DNA from: Tissierellales bacterium
GTDB taxonomy: Bacteria > Bacillota > Clostridia > Tissierellales > JASKZW01
DNA length: 10,958 nucleotides
Direction of reading: 5' to 3'
NCBI GenBank assembly: GCA_030152145.1
Contig: JASLIL010000004.1
Span: 1-10,958, forward strand
Positions 1-7,785 of the stretch are shown piece after piece (within the stretch, counting starts at the first letter, position 1; each line of letters begins with the position of its first letter). The translations under genes were made by a program, and so were the position numbers. The notes below the pieces were generated by a model. The model was not told where the DNA came from, ran no database searches, and saw nothing but the letters and a program-made list of their open reading frames with translations.

Positions 1-207
1 TTCATCAGTGTCATATTCTGCTAGGATGGCTATATTTTCTATCTTTTCTTGACTGGCTTTAAGCTAGAAGGAAACACAGTTTCCAAGGATCTAATTACTA
101 TAGAAAGTGGTAAGACACTAGATATAGTAATAAGGGTAAAGGCTATTAAAGCCAGTCAAGAAAAGATAGAAAATATAGCCATCCTAGCAGAATATGACAC
201 TGATGAA
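1..207. repeat. Perfect 62-bp inverted repeat at the window edge
   Basis: Positions 1-62 are the exact reverse complement of 146-207, base i pairing with base 208-i, with no mismatch. The match ends at 63 versus 145. The 83-base spacer 63-145 and the right arm read naturally as repeat-module protein. The left arm in that frame contains a TAG at 22-24 and makes sense only as the complement of the right arm. A perfect fold-back starting at the very first base is typical of assembly or amplification chimeras at contig ends. A genuine hairpin is possible but less likely. Confidence 0.95.
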
Positions 208-3200
208 GATGGAAAGGTAGTAGATGAGGATGGAAAAGTAGTAGAAGAAGATGGAAAAATTCCTGAGGGAAAAGATCCATCAGAAAAAGAAGAGGAAGAA
301 GTAGTAGATGGTGGAGTAGAGGTAGAGGATAAGGCTAAGGAAGGAAAATTAAGTGTAGAAAAAGAAGTTGTAGCTAAGAGAGATAGCTATAGCATATGCG
401 ACCTTGTTAGATATAGGGTTACTATTAAGGCTGATAAGGGAGCTGTAGATAAGATAGAGTTTAAGGATCAATGGCCAGAAGGTATGAATCTGGAAAAACC
501 TCTTACAATGATTATGGACAATGAAAGATTGCTGGTAAGTGAATCTAAAGATAATCTTAAGTTGGCTAAGAGAAATATAGCTATTGATATAGAGGAAAGT
601 AGCATAGATCTAAAACTAGATAGGCTAAGAGATCAGACCCTAGTCTTAGAATACCAACTTAGAATTAGTGATAAAATAGTGGAAACAGTTCTGGTAAACA
701 AGGTAGATCTAAAGGGAGCTAAGCCAGGTACAGATGGTGAGGGAGAAGATGAGATAAAACCAGAAGTACTAGAGGAAGAAGTAATAGTTCCAGTAGAAAT
801 AGATCTTACTAAGGTAAATGATATTAAGGGTAAGAAAGAAGTTACAGTAGGAGATAAATTCCAATATAGCTTAAGTATAAGAAGAGCTACAGAAGAAAAA
901 AGAGCTTGGAAGGGTAAATTGGAAGATAGCCTACCAGAAGGTTTGAAACTTGACAAGGATAAGGGTATAACGCTTAATGGTAGCGAGCTTGCTAGTAAGA
1001 AAGTAACTTACGAGGAAGCTACAAGAAAAATAGTTATAAGCGACCTAGAGCTAGCTTCAGACAAGGATGAATTGGTAATAACCATACCAGTTATAGCCTA
1101 CAAGTCCACATCAAGTTCAGGTGCTAGAAACTCCTTTACAGTTAAGGAAGTAGATGAGGATGGTCAAGAAATACCTTCAACAGAAGAGGAAACAGAGGAT
1201 AAGGACAGCATAGATATCTTATCCCAACTAGAATTTACTAAGTCTGTAGATAAAAAAGAAGTTAAGAATGGAGAAATCTTAAACTACACTATAAAATTAG
1301 TTAACAAAGATGAAAGATCTTTAACTGGTAAGATAAGTGATAATCTACCAGAAGGCTTAGAATTTGATTCCTTTAGGGTTAAAAAAGGATCAGAATGGGC
1401 AAAACTAGAAGAAAAACATGTTAATCTTAAAAATCTTCCTAAAGATAAGGTTCTAGAACTAGAACTTAGGGTTAGGATTAATTCTGAACCAGGAAAGACC
1501 ATAGAAAACAAGGCCCTAGTGGAATTTGAAAATCAGTTTGGTGAGGATGATTCAAAGGAAACAAATAAGGTAAAAGTAAGGGTTATAGATGAAAGTAAGC
1601 TAGATATATCTCTAGAAAAAACTAATAATATAGGAGATAAGAAGTTTATAAAAGTGGGAGATGAATTTGAATACAGCATAGCTCTTAAGAACAAGGATGA
1701 CAGAACCTGGAAGGGTAGATTGGAAGATAAGCTAGAGGACTATCTAGAACTAATTAGTGCAAAGGTAGAGCCAAACAAGGGCAACTTAAGTATAGATGGC
1801 AATACACTTGTTCTAGAAAATATAGAATTAGCTGGAGAAGAGTCTCTAAAAGTTACCTTGAAAGTTAAGGCAATAGACTTAACTAAGGGCTTGGAAAACA
1901 CTGTAGTAGCCAATGAGTATGAACTGGATGGAGATGGCGAGCCAGTAGTGGATGAGGATGGTAATCTTAAGGACAAGGAAGGTACTGAAACAGAAGCGAA
2001 GGATCAGGAAGACCTAGATATAATCTACAAAGAAGGTAAGCTAAAGATTAAAAAGTCAGCTCTTAAGAATATAGGTAATAAGGACTATAAATATGCACCA
2101 GGAGAATCAGTTAAATATAATGTAGAGATAAGGCCTACAGGAGATCAGGATGACAAGAAAGTAACTGTCAGAGACCTGGTTTCAATAGATAGTTTACCAT
2201 CAGAGCTTCTAGCTTCAAGTGACAATGTAATTCATGTTGAGATAGAAAAAGATGGAAAAGTGACAAAACAAGGTGTAGGTTTCCCAAGAGATCAGATAGA
2301 TAAGATAGAAAAAGGTGAAAGGGGAACTATAGAAGGCACTATCCTAGGTAAAGACTATACTATTTGCTACTACAAAGAAGATGGACATTACAAGCTAAGA
2401 CTTGGAATGGAAAGACTTGATGGAGATGAGATTCTATCTATAAAATATCAAGTTAAGATAGATGAAGAGTCCAAGGTGTTTGAAGGCAGTAGCGAGATGG
2501 AAAAAGAAGTTACTAATAGGGTAGAATGCTTTAAGAATGAGAATGAAAGATGTGATGGAGCAGAGAAAACTATAGTAGTTAAGAGACCTATAGACATAAG
2601 TGTCTTAAAGCTATCAAATGTTAGATCAAACAATCAAGGTGAAAAAATGGTTTACAGCAATAGTGGGGATCTGAGTGAGTACCAATATATGATAAATGTA
2701 AGTAACAACAGTAAGGCCAACTGGAGCGGAACCATAACAGATGATATCTACACGATGGCAGAAAGACTATATGATGATAACAATAGGTTGATTAAGACAG
2801 ATAATAGTAAGAAGAGACTGGAGATAGTGAAGGTTATTAAGTGGGATACAGTAAATGCTAGTAACTACAAGGAAGTAGATTGGGAAGACTGGGTAAATGA
2901 AGATAATGACTCTAGCAAGGATTCTGGTCAAATATCCAGAAGGATAGAAAATCTTCCACCAGGAAAAACAGCAGGCTTGAGAATAGTAGTTAGAGCCTTG
3001 GAAGACAGCTCCTATATAATAGAGGAAGATGGAGTTAAGGAACTACACTATGCTAAGATAAGAAATAGGGCTGTAGTAAAGGGAGATCAAGGAGAAGAGC
3101 TAGAGGCTGAAGATCTAGGAGTAAAACTTCTTGGAGAATTCGTCGATATTAAGTCAGAAATGTTTGTCTATATCAATAAGAAAAATACTGATGAAGGCAT

Positions 3201-6027
3201 GGAACTTATAGAGGAAGACGACGACACCATGGAAATAGAGATAGGAGACGAATTAACCTACTTTGTAGTAACTGGTTTAAACAGATCCAACTTAAAGGAC
3301 AGAGACGAAATAAACAGGCAGTATGTTAAGGAAATGAATATAGTAAACACCCTACCAGATGGTCTAATCCTAACTAGAGATGGAATGGATAAGTCAGATG
3401 CCAAGATCTTCTACTATGAAGACAAGGACTTAAATCTTAATGAAGATGAGAATGTTGAAAAAGAAGGAGAAAGAGCCATGAGGGCAAATCTTGGATCTCA
3501 AAGCTCAGAGTCAATAGTTAGAAGGAGATTTAAGGCAGCTGTAGGTAAGTTCTACAAGATGAGTGATGCCGAGTTAGATAAACTAATAACTAATGAGTAT
3601 GAAGCTAAGGTAGAAAGAGTTCCAAGAACAGACAATGTGGTTCTAAGAAGGGCAGGGGTAGACAGGACAGCTGAAAGAATTAGTATAGCAGATGAAAATA
3701 AGCCGGACCTAGTAGGAGAGGGACTTCTAGTACTTCAATACACTGCTAGGGTAACCAAGGAAACACCTAATATACTATTTAACACAGCAGAAATAACCTG
3801 TAACTGTCCTAGAGACAACCAAAGATACAACGCAGTATTGACAGCTCTTAGAAACGACATAGATGTTATAATGACCAAGGAAGCCTATTCTATAGGTAAA
3901 GATGGAGGCAAGATATTAAACACAGTATCACCAGGAGAGAAGTTTGAATATAGGATAACTCTAACAAACTGCAGTGAGCATGAAGCTGGAATTAGAGGTT
4001 CAGTATCAGACTTTAAGGATATAATAAATCCTAACCTAGAGGTATTTAAAGAAGAAATAAATGTAGAGGGAGCTGAAGTAATTGGTAAGATTTCTACCAC
4101 TGAAACAAGTGAAGCCAACGGAGGAACAAAGGTAGAGATTAGGGAAATGAAAACAGATCCTCTAGAAGCTGGTGAAAGAAAAAATATAGTAGTAAGAATA
4201 CCGGTTAGGGTTAAGGATAATGTAAGAGTAAACATGATACCAAATATAGCCCTATCAAGGGAGGTAAAAATATCTACAGGCAGTGGTGATGAAATAGACC
4301 ATGATAATCGTATTCAATCAAATATTAAAAACCTATTTGTATCAGGTCAATCTGAAAGCTATGGATTGAATATTGAGAAGACAGCCTGGGATAAGAATGG
4401 TAAGGAAGCTGGAAGGACTAAGTTTGAAAATGGTGATAAGGTAAGCTTTAAACTAGAAGTAAACAATAAGAACAATAGCGACAGGATAGCTAGTGGAAAG
4501 GTTGAAAAGCTTAGAATAATAGACTATATGCCACAGGACTTAGACCTAGTAAAAGACAGTGTAAGGATAAGCTTAAATGGTAGGGACATCACTAGTAAGG
4601 TTGAGAACCTAAGTAATCTAAACAAGGTTGAGTTTAAGCTAGTGGACTTAGAAATATCTGACAAGCTATTGGTAACATTTGACACCATAGTCAATGGAAA
4701 GACTAGGACAACAACTATCACCAATGACGCCCTAGCCTATGCAGACTATAAGATAGGTGAGGACCAAATGTCATCAGTAGCCCACAGCTCTAAAACAGTC
4801 TATGTAGACCCAAGTGCTGGAGGAAAACCAGATCCTGAAGATCCAGGTAAACCAGATAAGCCTGAATATCCAGACAGACCTTATCCTGAATATCCAGTAG
4901 AGGACAAGGTAGACTCAAGTAAGGAAGCTTTAAAAGAAACAGATCAAGGCTACAAGATAGCAACATCTACAGATAGGTTTAAGAACAAGGACACAGTAAA
5001 ATACAAGATAAGGGTTAAGAACAATAACAAGGATAAGAAGACCATAGAAAACCTAACAATAGTAGATGCTATCCCACAAGATCTGGATTTAATAAAGGAA
5101 AGTATAAGAGTATTCATCAACGGTGACGAAATAAGTCTAGAAGATGAAAGAATCCTAGACCTATCAAAGACCAAGGACAAAATAGTCTTAAACATCAAGT
5201 CAATAGACTATGAAGACACAGTAGAGCTAAGATTCAAGGCCATAATAAATATAGATGGAAAAGCTAAAACCATCTTAAATGAAGCCAGAATCTTTGCCAA
5301 CTTTGAAGGAGATAAGGGAGACGCCCTAGCCAACCCTAAGGTTCGTATAAGGGTAGGAGAAGTGGATGATGACTTGAAATTAACAGATGACCACATAGCC
5401 TATATGCAAGGTTACCCAGACAAGACCTTTGGTCCAAGGAAAAACATGACCAGAGCAGAGGTAGCAGCCATGTTCGCTAGGTTAACTGCAGGAGGATTCA
5501 TCATAGAGCCAGGAAGCATAGGCTTTAAGGACGTAAAGGTCAGCGCATGGTACTACAAACATGTAAGCTTCCTAGCAGAACACGGAATCCTAGAAGGCTA
5601 CAAGGACGGAAGCTTTAAACCAGGAGCAGCCATAACCAGAGCAGAGTTTGCAACCATAGCAGCTAGATTTGACGATCTGGAAGGCGGAGAAAATATATTC
5701 AAGGACGTAGAAGGACACTGGGCAGAAGAATATATTAAATCAGCATCCAGCAAGGGTTGGATAGTAGGTTACCCAGACGGAAGCTTCAGACCAAATGAAA
5801 ACATCAGCAGGGAGGAAGCAGTAACCATGGTAAACAGAATGCTAGAAAGACAGGCAGATCCTAAGTTTATAGAAGAAAATATAGGCAAGGGAATAATAAG
5901 TTACACCGACCTTAAGAAGAAACGTTGGTCATATCTAGACATAATGGAAGCCAGCAACGCCCATGATCACAAGATAGTTGATGACAGGGAAATCTGGTTA
6001 AGACTAAGGGAAATAAAAAAGAAATAA
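49..6027 (+). CDS. Giant SLH-domain surface protein with DUF11-like repeat modules (5' incomplete)
   Basis: The readable frame gives about 1990 residues, Asp/Glu/Lys-rich and almost without Cys. Successive modules share a pattern: a beta strand, then D/G-x-F-x-Y-x-I near the start, W-K-G or L-T-G followed by D-x-LPEGL, and an N-x-A/V strand at the end. This resembles the DUF11 / conserved-repeat-domain class of bacterial surface proteins. Approximate module starts are residues 100, 247, 392, 518, 663, 846, 1030, 1271, 1438 and 1622. The last two modules are clear duplicates (PQDLDLVKDSVR versus PQDLDLIKESIR), separated by a Pro-rich spacer at about 1590-1620. Three SLH motifs follow at about 1780-1815, 1826-1875 and 1884-1933, with GYPD, GYKDGSFKP, TRAE and GYPDGSFRP signatures. 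They would bind secondary cell-wall polymer outside the cell. No LPXTG motif is present. The apparent TTG start at 49 lies in the fold-back arm and has no ribosome binding site. The true start and signal peptide must lie upstream of this window. The ligand is unknown. Confidence 0.9.
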   Translation: MTGFKLEGNTVSKDLITIESGKTLDIVIRVKAIKASQEKIENIAILAEYDTDEDGKVVDEDGKVVEEDGKIPEGKDPSEKEEEEVVDGGVEVEDKAKEGKLSVEKEVVAKRDSYSICDLVRYRVTIKADKGAVDKIEFKDQWPEGMNLEKPLTMIMDNERLLVSESKDNLKLAKRNIAIDIEESSIDLKLDRLRDQTLVLEYQLRISDKIVETVLVNKVDLKGAKPGTDGEGEDEIKPEVLEEEVIVPVEIDLTKVNDIKGKKEVTVGDKFQYSLSIRRATEEKRAWKGKLEDSLPEGLKLDKDKGITLNGSELASKKVTYEEATRKIVISDLELASDKDELVITIPVIAYKSTSSSGARNSFTVKEVDEDGQEIPSTEEETEDKDSIDILSQLEFTKSVDKKEVKNGEILNYTIKLVNKDERSLTGKISDNLPEGLEFDSFRVKKGSEWAKLEEKHVNLKNLPKDKVLELELRVRINSEPGKTIENKALVEFENQFGEDDSKETNKVKVRVIDESKLDISLEKTNNIGDKKFIKVGDEFEYSIALKNKDDRTWKGRLEDKLEDYLELISAKVEPNKGNLSIDGNTLVLENIELAGEESLKVTLKVKAIDLTKGLENTVVANEYELDGDGEPVVDEDGNLKDKEGTETEAKDQEDLDIIYKEGKLKIKKSALKNIGNKDYKYAPGESVKYNVEIRPTGDQDDKKVTVRDLVSIDSLPSELLASSDNVIHVEIEKDGKVTKQGVGFPRDQIDKIEKGERGTIEGTILGKDYTICYYKEDGHYKLRLGMERLDGDEILSIKYQVKIDEESKVFEGSSEMEKEVTNRVECFKNENERCDGAEKTIVVKRPIDISVLKLSNVRSNNQGEKMVYSNSGDLSEYQYMINVSNNSKANWSGTITDDIYTMAERLYDDNNRLIKTDNSKKRLEIVKVIKWDTVNASNYKEVDWEDWVNEDNDSSKDSGQISRRIENLPPGKTAGLRIVVRALEDSSYIIEEDGVKELHYAKIRNRAVVKGDQGEELEAEDLGVKLLGEFVDIKSEMFVYINKKNTDEGMELIEEDDDTMEIEIGDELTYFVVTGLNRSNLKDRDEINRQYVKEMNIVNTLPDGLILTRDGMDKSDAKIFYYEDKDLNLNEDENVEKEGERAMRANLGSQSSESIVRRRFKAAVGKFYKMSDAELDKLITNEYEAKVERVPRTDNVVLRRAGVDRTAERISIADENKPDLVGEGLLVLQYTARVTKETPNILFNTAEITCNCPRDNQRYNAVLTALRNDIDVIMTKEAYSIGKDGGKILNTVSPGEKFEYRITLTNCSEHEAGIRGSVSDFKDIINPNLEVFKEEINVEGAEVIGKISTTETSEANGGTKVEIREMKTDPLEAGERKNIVVRIPVRVKDNVRVNMIPNIALSREVKISTGSGDEIDHDNRIQSNIKNLFVSGQSESYGLNIEKTAWDKNGKEAGRTKFENGDKVSFKLEVNNKNNSDRIASGKVEKLRIIDYMPQDLDLVKDSVRISLNGRDITSKVENLSNLNKVEFKLVDLEISDKLLVTFDTIVNGKTRTTTITNDALAYADYKIGEDQMSSVAHSSKTVYVDPSAGGKPDPEDPGKPDKPEYPDRPYPEYPVEDKVDSSKEALKETDQGYKIATSTDRFKNKDTVKYKIRVKNNNKDKKTIENLTIVDAIPQDLDLIKESIRVFINGDEISLEDERILDLSKTKDKIVLNIKSIDYEDTVELRFKAIINIDGKAKTILNEARIFANFEGDKGDALANPKVRIRVGEVDDDLKLTDDHIAYMQGYPDKTFGPRKNMTRAEVAAMFARLTAGGFIIEPGSIGFKDVKVSAWYYKHVSFLAEHGILEGYKDGSFKPGAAITRAEFATIAARFDDLEGGENIFKDVEGHWAEEYIKSASSKGWIVGYPDGSFRPNENISREEAVTMVNRMLERQADPKFIEENIGKGIISYTDLKKKRWSYLDIMEASNAHDHKIVDDREIWLRLREIKKK
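202..264 (+). repeat. Three in-frame 21-nt tandem repeats (DEDGKVV)
   Basis: Units at 202-222, 223-243 and 244-264 encode DEDGKVV, DEDGKVV and EEDGKIP. The first two differ at only two bases. They sit in the acidic linker between two repeat modules. Related DEDG-containing linkers occur again near 1153 and 1927-1970, so this is a local expansion of a linker motif, probably by slippage. Confidence 0.85.
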
Positions 6028-6035
6028 AGAACTAG

Positions 6036-6067
6036 AAAAACCGGTTGGTCAGCCAACCGGTTTTTTT
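6036..6067. terminator. Bidirectional intrinsic terminator between convergent genes
   Basis: The arm CCGGTTGG (6041-6048) pairs with CCAACCGG (6053-6060) across a TCAG loop. The stem extends through A5 (6036-6040) against T5 (6061-6065), giving about 13 bp. The plus strand ends in seven T and the minus strand in five. It lies 8 bases past the SLH gene stop and 4 bases past the fetB stop, so it serves both transcription units. Confidence 0.92.
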
Positions 6068-6071
6068 ATAT

Positions 6072-6830
6072 TTAATCCTCCAAAAGCTGCTGCCTACTAT
6101 TAAAGTAGGACCTATAGCCAAGATAGGAAGCTATAAAAGAAGCAATAGAGGTAGTGGATATAAGCATAAAGGTAACCATAATCTGATATTTCACAGCCTC
6201 CACAGGACTAACACCAGCCAAGATAAGGCCAGACATCATACCAGGCAGGGAAACAATCCCCAAGGTCTTGGCAGAATCTATAGTAGGAGTCATCCCAGTC
6301 CTTATACTATCCCTAATAATCTCCCTGGAAGCCTCTAGAGGATCAGCCCCCAAACTAAGCTTGGTCTCCACCTCCCTAGCCTTATCCTTAAAAGACCTGG
6401 TCATATTCTTAAAGCAAAGGCTAAGAGCCACCATAGAATTGCTAATAATCATACCACCAACAGGCACCACCTGACTAGAACTATAGTCCAGGGCACCAGT
6501 AGCTACAAGTATAAAAAGTGTCAGAAAAGACCCACAAGCAATAGCGAAAAAGGCAATTCTCTTAACATTTCTAATCTCTCCAGCCCTTTTAGCAGCAGTC
6601 CTACTGGCATTGAAAACCATAAATACTAGGAGAAAGCTAGTAAAAAGAAAACTCTCCCTAGAAAATATAAGGTCTAAAAAGTAGCCAACAATCAAAAGCT
6701 GTAAAACAGCCCTAGTAACAGACAGCAGTATATCCTTCTCTAAACCCAGCCTCTGGCTATAGGAAAAAACCAAGGCAATAAGAACCAGTGAAGACGACAA
6801 GACCAGAGAAGCATTGGTAAGATGCATCAT
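6072..6830 (-). CDS. fetB: FetB-type ABC transporter permease (UPF0014)
   Basis: This is a 252-residue integral membrane protein, close to the usual size for the UPF0014 family (E. coli FetB/YbbM, B. subtilis YjkA). Several hydrophobic segments run through the protein, roughly at residues 8-25, 35-60, 60-80, 92-112, 120-140, 190-210 and 215-235. Family hallmarks are visible: RAVLQLLIVGYFL near the N terminus, VGGMIISNSM in the middle, LG-AD--EA in the cytoplasmic loop, then TPTIDSAKTLGIVSLPGMMSG and LAGVSPVEAVKYQI. In E. coli the FetA/FetB pair exports iron and protects against oxidative stress; that substrate is assumed here by homology. Its ATG overlaps the fetA stop by the ATGA tetranucleotide, so the two are translationally coupled. 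A second ATG directly follows the first and could be used instead. Confidence 0.9.
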   Translation of the reverse strand: MMHLTNASLVLSSSLVLIALVFSYSQRLGLEKDILLSVTRAVLQLLIVGYFLDLIFSRESFLFTSFLLVFMVFNASRTAAKRAGEIRNVKRIAFFAIACGSFLTLFILVATGALDYSSSQVVPVGGMIISNSMVALSLCFKNMTRSFKDKAREVETKLSLGADPLEASREIIRDSIRTGMTPTIDSAKTLGIVSLPGMMSGLILAGVSPVEAVKYQIMVTFMLISTTSIASFIASYLGYRSYFNSRQQLLED

Positions 6831-7483
6831 CTTAAAACCTCCTCCCTTAAAATTTTCCCCTCTTCAATAAGGATCAACCTATTGGCATTTAATCTAGCCT
6901 CACTAGGATCATGGCTAATAGATATAATACTAGTTCCCCCAGAGTTTAAATCCCTTAACAAATCATTAACAAGCCTCTTATTCTCCCTATCAAGAGAGCC
7001 AGTAACCTCATCTAAAAGTAAAAGCTCAGGCTCAGTCAATATAGACCTAATAAGGGAAATTCTCTGGGCCTCCCCACCAGAAAGACTGGTAATAGATTTT
7101 GAAAGAAAGTCCTCCCCCATATTTAAGGCCTGAAGAAGTTTAAGAACCCTGGCCCTATCAAAATCCTTGGATCTAATCCTAAAGGGATAGCTAAGATTAT
7201 CTGAAACAGTCTGGCCAAAAAGATAGGGTATCTGAAAGGAATAGTGAACCAGGGATCTAAGCTCCAAAGGATCATAGGCCTCATAGGCCTGGTCCTTAAA
7301 AAGAATCTCCCCAGAACTAGGGGAAGTCAAAGAGCCAATAATCCTAAGTAAGCTAGACTTGCCACTACCAGAAGCCCCCACCAGTGAAAGGTAGTCCCCA
7401 GCCTCCAAGGAAAAGGACAGATCCTTCAATATATCCTTCCCATCCCTAGACCAAGAAATACTCTTAAGCTCCAATAAAGTCAT
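6827..7483 (-). CDS. fetA: FetA-type ABC transporter ATP-binding protein
   Basis: This is a 218-residue ABC ATPase with a complete motif set: Walker A GASGSGKSS (about residues 36-44), Q-loop region FQIPYLFGQTVSDNL (about 83-97), signature LSGGEAQRISL, Walker B LLLLDEVTGSLD, and switch His in SISHDP. The Q-loop sequence followed by a short helical domain is characteristic of FetA/YbbL/YjkB, the partner of UPF0014 permeases. It would energise FetB at the inner face of the membrane. I chose the ATG at 7483 because GGGAGG (7491-7496 on the minus strand) lies seven bases upstream. A TTG at 7498 is in frame but would include the ribosome binding site in the coding sequence. It is first in a two-gene operon with the promoter at 7515-7543. 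Iron export is inferred from the family; another metal is possible. Confidence 0.9.
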   Translation of the reverse strand: MTLLELKSISWSRDGKDILKDLSFSLEAGDYLSLVGASGSGKSSLLRIIGSLTSPSSGEILFKDQAYEAYDPLELRSLVHYSFQIPYLFGQTVSDNLSYPFRIRSKDFDRARVLKLLQALNMGEDFLSKSITSLSGGEAQRISLIRSILTEPELLLLDEVTGSLDRENKRLVNDLLRDLNSGGTSIISISHDPSEARLNANRLILIEEGKILREEVLR

Positions 7484-7490
7484 AAAAACA

Positions 7491-7496
7491 CCTCCC
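7491..7496 (-). promoter_or_regulatory. Ribosome binding site deciding the fetA start
   Basis: GGGAGG on the minus strand is followed by TG and a run of T before the ATG at 7483. The spacing is ideal, and this site rules out the longer in-frame TTG start at 7498. Confidence 0.85.
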
Positions 7497-7514
7497 AAAA
7501 ATTATCCTAACTCG

Positions 7515-7543
7515 ATTATATTCCTAATAAAGCATAAAGTAAA
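7515..7543 (-). promoter_or_regulatory. fetAB promoter
   Basis: On the minus strand TTTACT (7543-7538) is separated by 17 bases from a perfect TATAAT (7520-7515). The predicted transcription start is near 7508, giving a short leader of about 25 nt before the fetA ATG. No obvious palindromic operator is seen over the promoter. Confidence 0.7.
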
Positions 7544-7558
7544 CAAGCTAAGAGAGCC

Positions 7559-7587
7559 TTGTAATCTTAAGATCTAGGTGATATACT
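7559..7587 (+). promoter_or_regulatory. Promoter of the ABC-F gene
   Basis: TTGTAA (7559-7564), a 17-base spacer, then TATACT (7582-7587). Transcription would start near 7594, leaving about 225 nt of untranslated leader. Its -35 box is only 15 bases from the -35 box of the divergent fetAB promoter. Confidence 0.7.
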
Positions 7588-7634
7588 AGGCTAACTAGAA
7601 AAATGATATTTTGAAAGGAGAAACTATAGAGACA

Positions 7635-7646
7635 ATGTACAACTAA
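7635..7646 (+). CDS. Candidate three-codon leader peptide (MYN)
   Basis: ATG TAC AAC TAA lies 14 bases after AAAGGAG, a somewhat long spacing, within the first 55 nt of the predicted transcript. It overlaps the 5' strand of the long-range helix 7640-7652 / 7724-7735, so a ribosome on it would block that helix. That position is the main reason to take so short a frame seriously. Translation is unproven. Confidence 0.3.
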   Translation: MYN

Positions 7647-7756
7647 TCCATTATTAAATAAAGAGAAGAAAATATATTAAGAACCTTAAAAGTCCTAATA
7701 TATTTATGTCTATTTTTATTATGAGTGGATAGTTGCCTTAAAAGCTAAGATACCCA

Positions 7757-7785
7757 AGTCTATAGTCTACCTATAGTCTATTTTT
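7757..7785 (+). terminator. Putative attenuator terminator upstream of the ABC-F gene
   Basis: AGTCTATAG (7757-7765) pairs with CTATAGTCT (7771-7779) at 8 of 9 positions around a TCTAC loop, followed by A and five T. It lies 34 bases upstream of the ABC-F start. The stem is weak and AT-rich, consistent with a regulated terminator. The bases 7623-7630 near the upstream ORF are perfectly complementary to its 5' arm (8 bp) and could act as an antiterminator. Confidence 0.5.

Noticed and set aside
1..207. Invertible phase-variation switch flanked by inverted repeats
   Set aside because: The left arm is not coding in a sensible frame, the invertible segment would be only 83 bases within a gene, there is no recombinase nearby, and the arm starts exactly at the window edge, which favours an artefact.
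202..264. CRISPR-like or regulatory repeats
   Set aside because: The three units are directly adjacent with no spacers and are in frame within a coding linker.
633..5396. Several minus-strand open frames of 60-116 codons inside the SLH gene, some with hydrophobic, Ser/Leu-rich translations
   Set aside because: They are antisense shadows. Lys, Glu and Asp codons on the plus strand read as Leu, Phe, Ser and Ile on the minus strand. None has a convincing ribosome binding site, and the plus-strand frame is unbroken with clear domains.
6045..6338. Plus-strand open frame of 97 codons after the SLH gene
   Set aside because: It begins inside the terminator hairpin and runs antisense to the clearly conserved fetB gene; the translation resembles nothing.
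6822..7133. Plus-strand open frame antisense to fetA
   Set aside because: fetA has complete ABC motifs in the other direction; this frame has no ribosome binding site.
7484..7498. Longer fetA start at TTG 7498
   Set aside because: It would place the strong GGGAGG ribosome binding site inside the coding sequence; the ATG at 7483 is ideally spaced from that site.
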